Below are positions 1 through 7,334 of a stretch of 20,215 nucleotides of DNA, in pieces. The stretch spans positions 1 to 20,215 of the forward strand of contig CABRIB010000028.1 of assembly GCA_902470915.1 (NCBI GenBank), in the 5' to 3' direction. The first letter of the stretch is position 1, and each line of letters starts with the position of its first letter. Both the position numbers and the translations under genes were made by a program. A model generated the notes under the pieces. That model was not told where the DNA came from, made no database searches, and saw only the letters and a list, made by a program, of their open reading frames with translations. Source of the stretch: an uncultured Collinsella sp. (GTDB lineage: Bacteria > Actinomycetota > Coriobacteriia > Coriobacteriales > Coriobacteriaceae).

Positions 1-60
1 GGACTTGCAGCGACGGACCTCAGGACGCTCTTACACCACGTCTGCGCGCGCGACCTCGCT

Positions 61-197
61 GGAAACTGTGTCCCAGAATTTCGGCTCGAAACGGGACACA
101 GTTTCCCAAACGACCCCGTTCCGGAAACTACATCCCGGAATCGGCGCTCGAACTGGGATGCACTTTCCCGATCGAGCCCCATGGGAAACTGCGTCCC
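61..197. repeat. Array of alternating 15-bp palindromic units
   Basis: Five related units alternate in orientation: GGAAACTGTGTCCC (61-74), GGGACACAGTTTCCC (93-107), GGAAACTACATCCC (123-136), GGGATGCACTTTCCC (155-169) and GGGAAACTGCGTCCC (183-197). They form two complete hairpins, 61-107 and 123-169, each with an 18-nt loop that shares CTCGAA, followed by a half unit. The period is about 62 bp. The array starts 23 bp beyond the manO stop on the minus strand, so it could end that transcript, but there is no T-tract. Bases 1-60 hold nothing I recognise. Confidence 0.85.
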
Positions 198-220
198 ACT
201 TGGGGGGCGCTCTTTAATGA

Positions 221-619
221 CTAGTTGCCTTTGTGGAAGAGGTTTTTGATAACGGAGGGGATGCTCTTGGCGCCCTTGGCCGTCACATCGATAAAATCGG
301 GCGAACGCACAAGCTTATCCTCGTCGACGTACTTGCGGACCGCGCGCAACGTCTCTTTGTCGTCGCGCGTCGAAAACGTAAAGTGACCGTTGTCCTTGGT
401 GAAGATGGCAAAACGCGTGATCTTCTTGGTGCCGCGCAAAACCTCGGCGGCAATATAGTCGACCTCATCCCACGGGATTTGAATATAATCCTCGGGATTG
501 CGCTCGTTATAGTACTCAAACGCCTTATTGCCCACCATCACGTTACCGTGGCTGGTAAGCCCCATCAGGCAGGTTGCCGGCGTTGCCAAATCGACCGTGC
601 TGTTCTGAGATTGCGCCAT
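221..619 (-). CDS. manO: DUF956 family protein (ManO-like), mannose-PTS accessory
   Basis: A 132-residue protein starting MAQSQNSTVDLATPATCLMG and containing EYYNERNPEDYIQIPWDEVD, which I recognise as DUF956. Family members are about 120 residues and sit at the end of mannose-family PTS operons, as here, behind manX, manY and manZ. No enzymatic motif is visible; the family is thought to be a regulator or partner of the mannose PTS, but its biochemical role is not settled. An upstream in-frame ATG at 670 exists, but it would put the N-terminus inside the hairpin at 648-683. The ATG at 619 has GGAGG and GCGAGG upstream and gives the family's usual start, so I chose it. A hairpin with a T-rich tail separates it from manZ, suggesting lower expression than the transporter genes. 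Confidence 0.88.
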   Translation of the reverse strand: MAQSQNSTVDLATPATCLMGLTSHGNVMVGNKAFEYYNERNPEDYIQIPWDEVDYIAAEVLRGTKKITRFAIFTKDNGHFTFSTRDDKETLRAVRKYVDEDKLVRSPDFIDVTAKGAKSIPSVIKNLFHKGN

Positions 620-639
620 GCGCGCCTCGCCCTCCAAAT

Positions 640-683
640 AAAACAATCGGACCGCATCCAGTGTACCCACCGGGTGCGGTCCG
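640..683 (-). terminator. Terminator or attenuator between manZ and manO
   Basis: Arms CGGACCGCATCC (648-659) and GGGTGCGGTCCG (672-683) pair over 12 bp with one G-U wobble and a 12-nt loop. Read on the minus strand the stem is followed by ATTGTTTTATTT, a T-rich tail. It lies after the manZ stop (740) and before the chosen manO start (619), so it should reduce read-through into manO. On the plus strand the flank is not T-rich. Confidence 0.65.
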
Positions 684-739
684 TTTCAATGGCTCAAAAG
701 CCCTTGTCTAGCTACTCTCGGTCTTAAGCCGAAGCGTGC

Positions 740-1660
740 TTACATGAAGCCGCAGAAGCGACCGATGATGCCGACGGCGAAGAGAGCCAGGATGATGACG
801 ATCGGGCTGACCTTCTTCTTGAGGAGCTTGCAGACCAGCAGGGTCAGGCACACGGCGGCAAGGCCGGGGATGAGCTGATCGAGGTTGGCCTGAAGCGTGG
901 TGACCTTCATCTGATCAAGGGCGGTAGCACCGACGGAGTTGTACATCGTCAGCGCTTCCTTGATACCCTCGGAACCGGAGGGCAGGCTAGCCCAGTCGAT
1001 AAAGGCGCCAGCAGACTGCTTGACCGTGGAGACGATCGGGGTGAAGGAAATGGACACCCAGCGCTCGACCAGGGCGCCGATGATGAACATACCCAGGATG
1101 GAAGCGCCCTCGGTGACCTTGCCCATCAGACCACCGGAGAGGTCCTTGGCGATGGAGGAGCCGACCTTGTAGCCAAACTCCTGCGTGTACCACAGGAAAG
1201 CGTAACGGATGATGTTCCACGCGAAGAAGAACAGCAGCGGACCGACGATGCTGCCGGACATGGCCAGGGAAGCGCCCAGAGCGCCCAGAATCGGGCGAAG
1301 GGTGAACCAGAAGACGGGGTCGCCGACGCCGGCGAGCGGGCCCATCATACCGACCTTGACGCCCTGAATGGCGACGTCGTCAATCGGGGCACCGTTGGCG
1401 CGCTCCTCCTCGAGAGCGAGGGTAACGCCAATGACGGGGGCGGAAACATAGGGGTGGGTGTTATAGAACTCCAGGTGGCGCTTAAGAGCGGCAATCTGGT
1501 CATCCTTGCTGGTGTAGAGCTTCTTGATCGCAGGGATCATTGCGAAGCACCAGCCGCCGTTCTGCATACGCTCGTAGTTCCACGAGCCCTGAAGGAACTG
1601 ATGACGGAAGCAAACCTTCTTGCGGTCAGCCTTGGTGAGCTGAATCTTGTTCTCTGCCAT
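740..1660 (-). CDS. manZ: PTS mannose/fructose/sorbose family, IID subunit
   Basis: A 306-residue membrane subunit of a mannose-family PTS permease, which works with IIC to move a hexose that IIAB phosphorylates. Family signatures include RHQFLQGSWNYERMQNGGWC near the N-terminus, GPLAGVGDPVFWFTLRPILG in the middle, and hydrophobic C-terminal segments ending in VSPIVIILALFAVGIIGRFC. The length is normal for IID. The start at 1660 (MAENKIQ) follows AGGAGGGGA at good spacing; an ATG three codons upstream lies too close to that site. The ribosome site overlaps the end of manY, with a 16-nt gap between genes, so the two are co-transcribed and probably translationally coupled. The exact sugar cannot be told from sequence. 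Confidence 0.96.
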   Translation of the reverse strand: MAENKIQLTKADRKKVCFRHQFLQGSWNYERMQNGGWCFAMIPAIKKLYTSKDDQIAALKRHLEFYNTHPYVSAPVIGVTLALEEERANGAPIDDVAIQGVKVGMMGPLAGVGDPVFWFTLRPILGALGASLAMSGSIVGPLLFFFAWNIIRYAFLWYTQEFGYKVGSSIAKDLSGGLMGKVTEGASILGMFIIGALVERWVSISFTPIVSTVKQSAGAFIDWASLPSGSEGIKEALTMYNSVGATALDQMKVTTLQANLDQLIPGLAAVCLTLLVCKLLKKKVSPIVIILALFAVGIIGRFCGFM

Positions 1661-1676
1661 ATGTATCACTCCCCTC

Positions 1677-2495
1677 CTACTCGTAATCGTTCAGAATGTC
1701 GCCGAGCGGGTCGCCGGAGCCACCGCCCATGCCGCCACCCTGCTTGGCCAGATCCTTAAGGCCAAGGTAGATGAGGGCAAGGGAGATGCCGATGAGACCA
1801 AGGGCGATCAGCGTGAGCTGAGGGATGGCAGCAAGGACAAAGCCGAGGACGAAGAACGGCCAGGTCTCCTTGGTGGCCATCATGTTGATGACCATGGCGT
1901 AACCGACGGAAGCGACCATGCCGCCGCCGACAGCCATGCCGCCGGACAGCCAGTCGGGCATAGCGTTAAGCGCGTTGGTAACGGCCTCGGCCGGGATGAC
2001 GCACAGAAGCACTGCCGGGATGGCGATACGAAGGCCCTGCATGAGGATGGCAGCATACTGCCAGCGCTCGATGCCGGAGAAGTCGCCCTTCTCGGCGCAA
2101 CCGTCCATGGCGTGAGCGATAGCGGTAGCAATGGTACGGCAGATCATGGTCAGGAACAGACCAGCGACCGACAGCGGGACGGCGACGGCGATAGCGGTGG
2201 TAACGGCCTTGGCCGAATCGGTGGCGCCACCGTTGAGGGCGAGCACCATGATGATCGAAGAAGCGACCGAGGCCAGAGCGGCGTCAGGCGCGACAGCGGC
2301 GCCGACGTTAGCCCAGCCAAGGGCCATCATCTGGAGCGAACCGCCCAGGAGGATGCCCTCCTGAAGGTGACCGGTTACGAGACCGATAAGCGTGCATGCC
2401 ACGAGCGGCTGATGGAACTGGAACTCATCCAGAATGCCTTCCATACCGGCAAGCAACGCGACAATCGCAACAAGCAGAATAGTGATTGCAGACAT
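1677..2495 (-). CDS. manY: PTS mannose/fructose/sorbose family, IIC subunit
   Basis: A 272-residue polytopic membrane subunit that forms the sugar channel with IID. It begins MSAITILLVAIVALLAGMEG and carries the IIC hallmarks FQFHQPLVACTLIGLVTGHL and GGSLQMMALGWANVGAAVAP, followed by repeated hydrophobic segments. The tail is glycine-rich (QGGGMGGGSGDP). The start is preceded by AGGAGGG with about 8 nt spacing. It sits 18 nt downstream of manX and 16 nt upstream of manZ. Length and order match the family. Confidence 0.96.
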   Translation of the reverse strand: MSAITILLVAIVALLAGMEGILDEFQFHQPLVACTLIGLVTGHLQEGILLGGSLQMMALGWANVGAAVAPDAALASVASSIIMVLALNGGATDSAKAVTTAIAVAVPLSVAGLFLTMICRTIATAIAHAMDGCAEKGDFSGIERWQYAAILMQGLRIAIPAVLLCVIPAEAVTNALNAMPDWLSGGMAVGGGMVASVGYAMVINMMATKETWPFFVLGFVLAAIPQLTLIALGLIGISLALIYLGLKDLAKQGGGMGGGSGDPLGDILNDYE

Positions 2496-2513
2496 GTATC
2501 GGACCCTCCTTTA

Positions 2514-3503
2514 CTATGCTTGAGCGGCCAGTTCGGCCTTAGCTTTCTTCAACATGGCGTCGAGATCCTCGGAGGAATCCGAAGGAACCTTGCGGACCTC
2601 GAACTTGACGCCCTTGGCCTTGAGGGCCTCGAGAGTCTTGACGTCGTCATCGCCCATAGCGACGGCGTTGGTGACGACGACCTTGCCCTTGGAGTGAGCC
2701 ATGGAACCGATGTTGACTTCCTTGATGTCGACGCCGGCCTCGATGGCCTTGAGCAGATCCTGCGGGTTCTCAAAGAGCAGCATGGCCTTGGTGTCACCAA
2801 AGCGCGTGTCCTTGACGACCTCGGCCATCTTCTTGATGGGCACGACGTTGGCATGGACTCCCGGAGGGGCAGCCTGCTCGATCATGGTCTTGCGGAGCTC
2901 GTCGTGAGCAACGCCGTCGGAAACCACGATGATGCGGTTGGGGTTGATCTGCTTGGTCCACGTGGTGGCCACCTGGCCATGAAGCAGACGGGTGTCGATA
3001 CGGACGTGGGCGATCTTGATGTGCCCATCGCCGATGACCGTTCCCGGAGGGATGGCGCCTGCAGGAGCAGCGGCGGCCGCAGCCGGCTTCTTCTCCTCGG
3101 GCTCCAGAGACTCGGGCTTGACGCGCACGCCAGCCTTAGCCTCAGTCACGAGATGTTTTGCGATCGCATGTGCAGTGTTCTTTGCGTCAAAGCGCTGCGA
3201 ATATGCCTCGATGAGCATAGGCAGGTTGACACCGGTGACGATAGCCCAGGAATCGTGGCCCTCGATGAGCCCGCTGATCTGGTTGAACGGCGTGCCGCCC
3301 CACAGATCAACGAGGAAGAGCACCTGCTCCTGGTCCTCGAAGGAAGCGACTGCTTCCTCGACCTTGGCACGGAAATCGTCGGGGCCCATGCTCGGCTCGA
3401 GCGAGACCACGGCAACAGACGGCTGATCGCCAAAGACCATCGAGCCCGTCTGCTTGATTCCAGCTGCCAAGTCCCCGTGGCTAGCAAGAACAATACTTAC
3501 CAT
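2514..3503 (-). CDS. manX: PTS mannose/fructose/sorbose family, fused IIAB subunit
   Basis: A 329-residue cytoplasmic phosphotransferase with two domains. IIA spans about residues 1-125, with the phosphorylated histidine expected at His9 (IVLASHGDLAAG) and the motif LVDLWGGTPFNQ. A Lys/Pro/Ala-rich linker (about 129-153) leads to IIB, with active His175 in RIDTRLLHGQVATTW. IIA takes phosphate from HPr and passes it to IIB, then to the sugar entering through IIC/IID. A GTG codon directly precedes the ATG at 3503; the ATG is better spaced (7 nt) from AAAGGAGG, so I use it. It is the first gene of the manXYZ-manO operon; the A-linker-B fusion resembles E. coli ManX. Confidence 0.96.
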   Translation of the reverse strand: MVSIVLASHGDLAAGIKQTGSMVFGDQPSVAVVSLEPSMGPDDFRAKVEEAVASFEDQEQVLFLVDLWGGTPFNQISGLIEGHDSWAIVTGVNLPMLIEAYSQRFDAKNTAHAIAKHLVTEAKAGVRVKPESLEPEEKKPAAAAAAPAGAIPPGTVIGDGHIKIAHVRIDTRLLHGQVATTWTKQINPNRIIVVSDGVAHDELRKTMIEQAAPPGVHANVVPIKKMAEVVKDTRFGDTKAMLLFENPQDLLKAIEAGVDIKEVNIGSMAHSKGKVVVTNAVAMGDDDVKTLEALKAKGVKFEVRKVPSDSSEDLDAMLKKAKAELAAQA

Positions 3504-3830
3504 CACATAACCTCCTTTTTGTCTACGTATTTCCTACACGACATGAAAGGAGTATACCTGTTTGGATTGTGGAATTATAGCTAAATTCGCAAATGGTTGG
3601 ATTATTTGTTTAAACGTCTAGGTTTGTTACAAGTTGATTACGTTACTGCTTTTTGACTCATTACACGACAAGGCGTCGCTCATCAAGCCAAGCATTTTAC
3701 AGATACAAGCAGGCTGTTCATTAATATCGATTTTAGGCAAGCGCGAATGCGCTTGTACTGCCGCTATTTTGTTTAAACAGACATGGCTTGACTATTTTCG
3801 TGACTTATGGTCTATGAAACCACTCAAAAT
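3504..3830 (-). promoter_or_regulatory. Upstream region of the PTS operon
   Basis: A 327-bp AT-richer stretch with no credible gene. On the minus strand a TATAAT lies at 3574-3579 (written ATTATA on plus), about 70 nt ahead of manX, with only a poor -35 at the usual distance. An 11-bp word TTTGTTTAAAC, containing the palindrome GTTTAAAC, occurs at 3605-3615 and 3768-3778. A small perfect hairpin, CAAGCGC-gaat-GCGCTTG, lies at 3738-3755. Any of these could bind a regulator, but none matches an operator I can name. Confidence 0.4.
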
Positions 3831-3897
3831 AGTTGCGGTGGAATAGTTCTTGTTTAAGAGCCAGAAGGCTGGATTTAGGAACTATTTCACCGCAACT
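3831..3897. repeat. Palindromic repeat, GTTGCGGTGAAATAG family, copy 1
   Basis: Arms at 3831-3851 and 3877-3897 are complementary at 19 of 21 positions, with a 25-nt loop that itself contains a small stem (AGCC/GGCT). The outer core matches the copy at 12473-12539. The element starts 12 bp past the hypA stop, and on the minus strand it is followed by CTATTTTG, so it may act as a hypA terminator. Confidence 0.85.
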
Positions 3898-3908
3898 TAG
3901 AGGGAATC

Positions 3909-4337
3909 CTAGGCGATGTGGAGTGGGTTGGCGGCGTCGACGGCATCGGGGGCGTCGGAGAGGCCGTCAGGAGCAGCGTCTGCCGGATCCTCTTCGGGGG
4001 TCTCGATCTGCTTGATCATGACCTCCTGGCCCTGCAGCAGGTATGTCTCGCCGCTACCGCAATGGGGACAGGTCTTGCCGTGCTCGACCGTCGCGTAGTC
4101 GCGGCCACATGCCTCGCAATGCGTCACAGCCTCGACGGGCTCCACAACAAGCTCCGCGCCCTGCGCGATAGGCTTTTTATCTGCTGCCCAGCGCCAAGCG
4201 TCGAGCAGCAAGTCGGGAACGACGCCCGAGACCTCGCCCAACAGCAACGTTACGCTCGAAACGCGACGCACGCCATGAGCGCGCGCTACATTCTCGACAT
4301 CGCGAATGATGTGGTAAACGATCCCCAATTCATGCAC
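3909..4337 (-). CDS. hypA: Hydrogenase maturation nickel metallochaperone HypA
   Basis: A 142-residue protein that begins MHELGIVYHIIRDVE, the signature HypA start in which Met1/His2/Glu3 help bind nickel. A zinc site is formed by Cys74, Cys77, Cys90 and Cys93 (CEAC, CPHC). In the family, HypA works with HypB to load nickel into [NiFe]-hydrogenase. The usual HypA is about 115-120 residues; this one has an extra acidic, Ala/Pro/Asp-rich tail (about 114-142). Its start lies 30 nt after the stop of the Fe-S/FAD oxidoreductase with a purine-rich stretch (GGAAGAAAAA) before it, so the two probably share a transcript. No hydrogenase subunit or hypB is in view. A palindromic repeat follows its stop. 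Confidence 0.93.
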   Translation of the reverse strand: MHELGIVYHIIRDVENVARAHGVRRVSSVTLLLGEVSGVVPDLLLDAWRWAADKKPIAQGAELVVEPVEAVTHCEACGRDYATVEHGKTCPHCGSGETYLLQGQEVMIKQIETPEEDPADAAPDGLSDAPDAVDAANPLHIA

Positions 4338-4367
4338 TTTTTCTTCCGCCGTTCCCGTTATGGCTAC

Positions 4368-7145
4368 TTACTTGCGACCGAACTTAATCTTGATGGCGCG
4401 CTTGAGCGCGTACTTGCCGAGGCTGGGGAGCTTTTGCTCGTATTTGACCATCGTGGAGCACTCGGGGCGGTCGCGATCCAGATGGATGGCGTCGAACGCG
4501 CACTTGGTGGTGCACAGGCCGCAGCCGATGCACTTGTTGGGGTCGACGATCGAGGCACCGCAGCCCAGGCAACGGGCGGTCTCGGCGCGCACCTGCTCCT
4601 CGGTAAAGGTCTCGACGTACTCGCTAAACGGCGCGGCCTTCTCGCGCTCGCGGTCGACATGCGCCACCTCGCGGCTCGCGTTGTCGTAGCTCTCGATCAC
4701 GACATCGTCGCGGTCGAGCGCGGCGTAGCGGCGCTGGTTGCGGCCGATGGTGAGCGTGGACCCCGGCTGCACAAAGCGGTGGATGGACACGGCGGCCTCG
4801 TGACCGGCGGCGATGGCGTCGATGGCAAAGCTCGGACCGGTGTAGACGTCGCCGCCCACAAAGATGTCGGGCTCGGCGGTCTGGTAGGTCTGGGGATCGG
4901 CAAGGGCACCCTGGCCGCGACCGAGCTCCACCTTGGAGCCAGCCAGCAGATCGCCCCACACGATGGACTGGCCAATCGACATGACCACACGGTCGGCATC
5001 GACACGACGCAGGTCGTTCTCGTCGTACTCGGGTGCAAAACGGCCCTCGTCGTCATAGACACGCGTGCAGCGCTTGAAGGTAATGCCACATACGCGACCA
5101 GCCTCGTCCAGGTGAACCTCCTTGGGGCCCCAACCACAGCTGATGTGCGCGCCGTCCTCGATGGCCTCGCGACGCTCTTCCTCGCTGGCGGGCATCTGCG
5201 CCTCGCTCTCCAGGCAGAACATCTCAACGTGCTCGGAGCCCAGGCGGCAGGCGTTGCGGGCGACATCGATGGCCACGTTGCCGCCGCCCACCACGATGGT
5301 GCGGCCGGGCAGCGCGTCGATCTTGCCACTGTTGACCTCGCGCAAAAAGTCGACGGCCACGGTCACGTCCTCGGCATCCTCGCCCGGAATGCCGGCAAGG
5401 CGGCCGCCCTGGCAGCCAATGGCCACATAGAAGGCCTTAAAGCCCTGCGCGCGCAGCTCGTCGAGCGTCACGTCGCGACCGACCTCCACGCCATAGCGGA
5501 ACTCGGCGCCCATCAGGCGAATGGTCTCAACCTCGGCCTCGATAACGTCCTTCTGCAGCTTAAAGCTGGGAATACCGTAGGTGAGCATGCCGCCCGGGCG
5601 CTCGTTCTTCTCGAACACGACGGGCTTGTAGCCCTTCTCGGCCAGATAGAAAGCGCAGGACAGGCCGGCCGGACCGGCACCGATGATGGCGATCTTCTGG
5701 TCGAAGCCGCCGGCACGCGTCGGCGTCACCACGGGTGGGACATAGCGGGTTGCGGCATCCAGATCGCGCTGGGCGATAAACTTCTTGACCTCGTCGATAG
5801 CCACAGCGGCGTCCACACGACCGCGGGTGCAGGCATCCTCACAGCGGCGGTTGCACACACGGCCGCAGATAGCGGGCAGCGGGTTCTCGCGCTTGATGAG
5901 CGCCAGCGCCTCGTCATAGCGACCCTGAGCCGCGAGCTTCAAATAGCCCTGAACGGCAACATGCGCGGGGCAGGCCGTCTTGCAGGGAGCGGTGCCGGAC
6001 CCATGCGTCTCGATGCGGTTGTCGTTGCGGTAGTTGGGCGACCACTTGGTATGGTCCCACTTGGTGGCATCGGGCAGCTCCTGGCGCGGATACTCGGGCA
6101 CCTGTCCGCCGGCCTTTTTGCTGCAGAGCTTCTGGCCGAGCTTGGCGGCGCCGGCCGGGCACACCTCAACGCAGCGACCGCAGGCCACGCACTTGTCCTT
6201 CTCGACCTTGGCGACATAGGCCGAGCGCGACAGGTTGGGCGTGTTGAACAGCTGCGAGGTGCGCAGGGCGTAGCACACGTTGACGTTGCAGTTGCAGATG
6301 GCGAAGATCTTGTTCTCGCCGTCGATATTGGTGATCTGGTGCACAAAGCCGTTGTCCTCGGCCTGGCGCAAAATGTCGTAGACCTCCTCGCGCGTCACAT
6401 AGTGGCCGCGGTCGGTCTCGACCACATAGTCGGCCATATCGCCCACGGCAATGCACCAATCGGCCGGGTCGTCGGCGCAGCCCTCACCCATCACGCGACG
6501 GCTCGCGCGGCAACTGCAAGTGCTAGCGGCATATTTGCCATCGTATTTGTCGAGCCAGTGCTCGATATGCTCAATAGGCACCGAGGTGCTCGCGGCGTCA
6601 ATGGCCTTCTCGACCGGAATGACGTGCATGCCGATACCGGCGCCTCCGGGCGGCACCATCGGCGTAGCCTTGGACAGCGGCCCCTTGGATGCCTGCTCAA
6701 AGAACTTGGCATAGACCGGATGCTCCTCGAGCTGGCTCACGCGCATGTTGAGGAACTCGGCAGAACCCGGCACCAGCATGGGCAGCACCCACTGCTTGGC
6801 GCGCTCGGGGTTTTCCCAGTTGTACTCGAGCAGACCCGTGTAGCTCATGTCGTCGAGCATCTTCTCGATATCGGCCTCGGGCATGCCGGTGAGCTTGACC
6901 ATCTCGGGCAGCGTATAGGGACGGCGCATCTTCATCTTGCAGAGCACTTCGGCCTGCTCGTCGGTTGCGGCCTCGGCAAACGACCAGTACTCGTAGCCCA
7001 GCAGTTCGTCGCGATGCAGCAGGCGGTTGGTGCAGTGCTCGCACAGCTTGACGATTGCCTCGCGCGGATGCTCCGGCAGCGGCGGCACGAACTCCGAACC
7101 GATGTCGGGCTCGGTGTAGCTAATTCCCGGTCCGTTGAGAATCAT
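4368..7145 (-). CDS. Multi-cluster Fe-S / FAD / NAD(P) oxidoreductase (ferredoxin-GltD-like fusion)
   Basis: A 925-residue soluble electron-transfer enzyme. In order: an N-terminal region with a winged-helix-like stretch (about 75-110); a Cys-rich block (about 205-290: TCSCR, CADDPADWC, CNCNVNVC); a ferredoxin motif CVACGRCVEVCP (about 317); a GltD/DPYD-type Fe-S block (CKTACPAHVAVQGY at about 386, then CGRVCNRRCEDAC); an FAD-binding GAGPAGL (about 485) with ERPGGML; an NAD(P)-binding GGGNVAIDVARNA (about 618); and a C-terminal CLGCG...CIGCGLCTTKC pair (about 858-885). GltD-like domains pass electrons from NAD(P)H through FAD to clusters; the substrate here is unknown. The start at 7145 (MILNGPG) has AGAAGGGA about 5 nt upstream; longer in-frame versions run into the operator region. 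It is divergent from a TetR gene and followed by hypA. Confidence 0.9.
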   Translation of the reverse strand: MILNGPGISYTEPDIGSEFVPPLPEHPREAIVKLCEHCTNRLLHRDELLGYEYWSFAEAATDEQAEVLCKMKMRRPYTLPEMVKLTGMPEADIEKMLDDMSYTGLLEYNWENPERAKQWVLPMLVPGSAEFLNMRVSQLEEHPVYAKFFEQASKGPLSKATPMVPPGGAGIGMHVIPVEKAIDAASTSVPIEHIEHWLDKYDGKYAASTCSCRASRRVMGEGCADDPADWCIAVGDMADYVVETDRGHYVTREEVYDILRQAEDNGFVHQITNIDGENKIFAICNCNVNVCYALRTSQLFNTPNLSRSAYVAKVEKDKCVACGRCVEVCPAGAAKLGQKLCSKKAGGQVPEYPRQELPDATKWDHTKWSPNYRNDNRIETHGSGTAPCKTACPAHVAVQGYLKLAAQGRYDEALALIKRENPLPAICGRVCNRRCEDACTRGRVDAAVAIDEVKKFIAQRDLDAATRYVPPVVTPTRAGGFDQKIAIIGAGPAGLSCAFYLAEKGYKPVVFEKNERPGGMLTYGIPSFKLQKDVIEAEVETIRLMGAEFRYGVEVGRDVTLDELRAQGFKAFYVAIGCQGGRLAGIPGEDAEDVTVAVDFLREVNSGKIDALPGRTIVVGGGNVAIDVARNACRLGSEHVEMFCLESEAQMPASEEERREAIEDGAHISCGWGPKEVHLDEAGRVCGITFKRCTRVYDDEGRFAPEYDENDLRRVDADRVVMSIGQSIVWGDLLAGSKVELGRGQGALADPQTYQTAEPDIFVGGDVYTGPSFAIDAIAAGHEAAVSIHRFVQPGSTLTIGRNQRRYAALDRDDVVIESYDNASREVAHVDREREKAAPFSEYVETFTEEQVRAETARCLGCGASIVDPNKCIGCGLCTTKCAFDAIHLDRDRPECSTMVKYEQKLPSLGKYALKRAIKIKFGRK

Positions 7146-7238
7146 GGTTGTCCCTTCTCTTGCCGCAGCCTTGCAGGCACGCAGCGCCCCTCTTTTTTTG
7201 CAGGCCGGGCATGCCCCCATGCCGTTCACCCGCCATTG

Positions 7239-7306
7239 TTGACATTGTGTCAAAAATAGTATTGACGAACCGTCAACAATATTCAAGACTGTTAGGCGAA
7301 CGGTCA
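7239..7306. promoter_or_regulatory. Operator palindromes in the divergent promoter region
   Basis: Between the oxidoreductase (start 7145) and tetR (start 7335) lie two clean palindromes, TTGACATTGTGTCAA (7239-7253) and TTGACGAACCGTCAA (7262-7276), with centres 23 bp apart. A weaker related site TTAGGCGAACGGTCA lies at 7292-7306. They share TTGAC/GTCAA half-sites, as expected for a dimeric TetR-family repressor. On the minus strand a TACTAT-like -10 falls between the first two, so binding should block the oxidoreductase promoter. The assignment to the adjacent TetR is inferred. Confidence 0.75.
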
Positions 7307-7334
7307 GGCAAAAGAGGATGAAAGGCGGCAAAAC

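Noticed and set aside
61..197. CRISPR array at the window start
   Set aside because: Units alternate in orientation and form hairpins; the gaps are not unique spacers of constant size.
1647..3584. 645-codon plus-strand frame across the PTS genes
   Set aside because: Antisense to manX and manY, which carry unmistakable family motifs and ribosome sites.
3504..3830. Sigma-54 promoter with LevR-type control, as in Firmicutes mannose PTS operons
   Set aside because: No TGGCAC-N5-TTGC box ahead of manX, and sigma-54 is not expected in this group.
3634..3846. 70-codon plus-strand frame upstream of the PTS operon
   Set aside because: No ribosome site, runs into the palindromic repeat, and composition is not protein-like.
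3918..7259. Very long open frame (over 1100 codons) on the plus strand opposite the oxidoreductase and hypA
   Set aside because: It is the antisense shadow of a high-GC gene; the minus strand has clear Fe-S, FAD and HypA motifs, while this translation is low-complexity and matches nothing.
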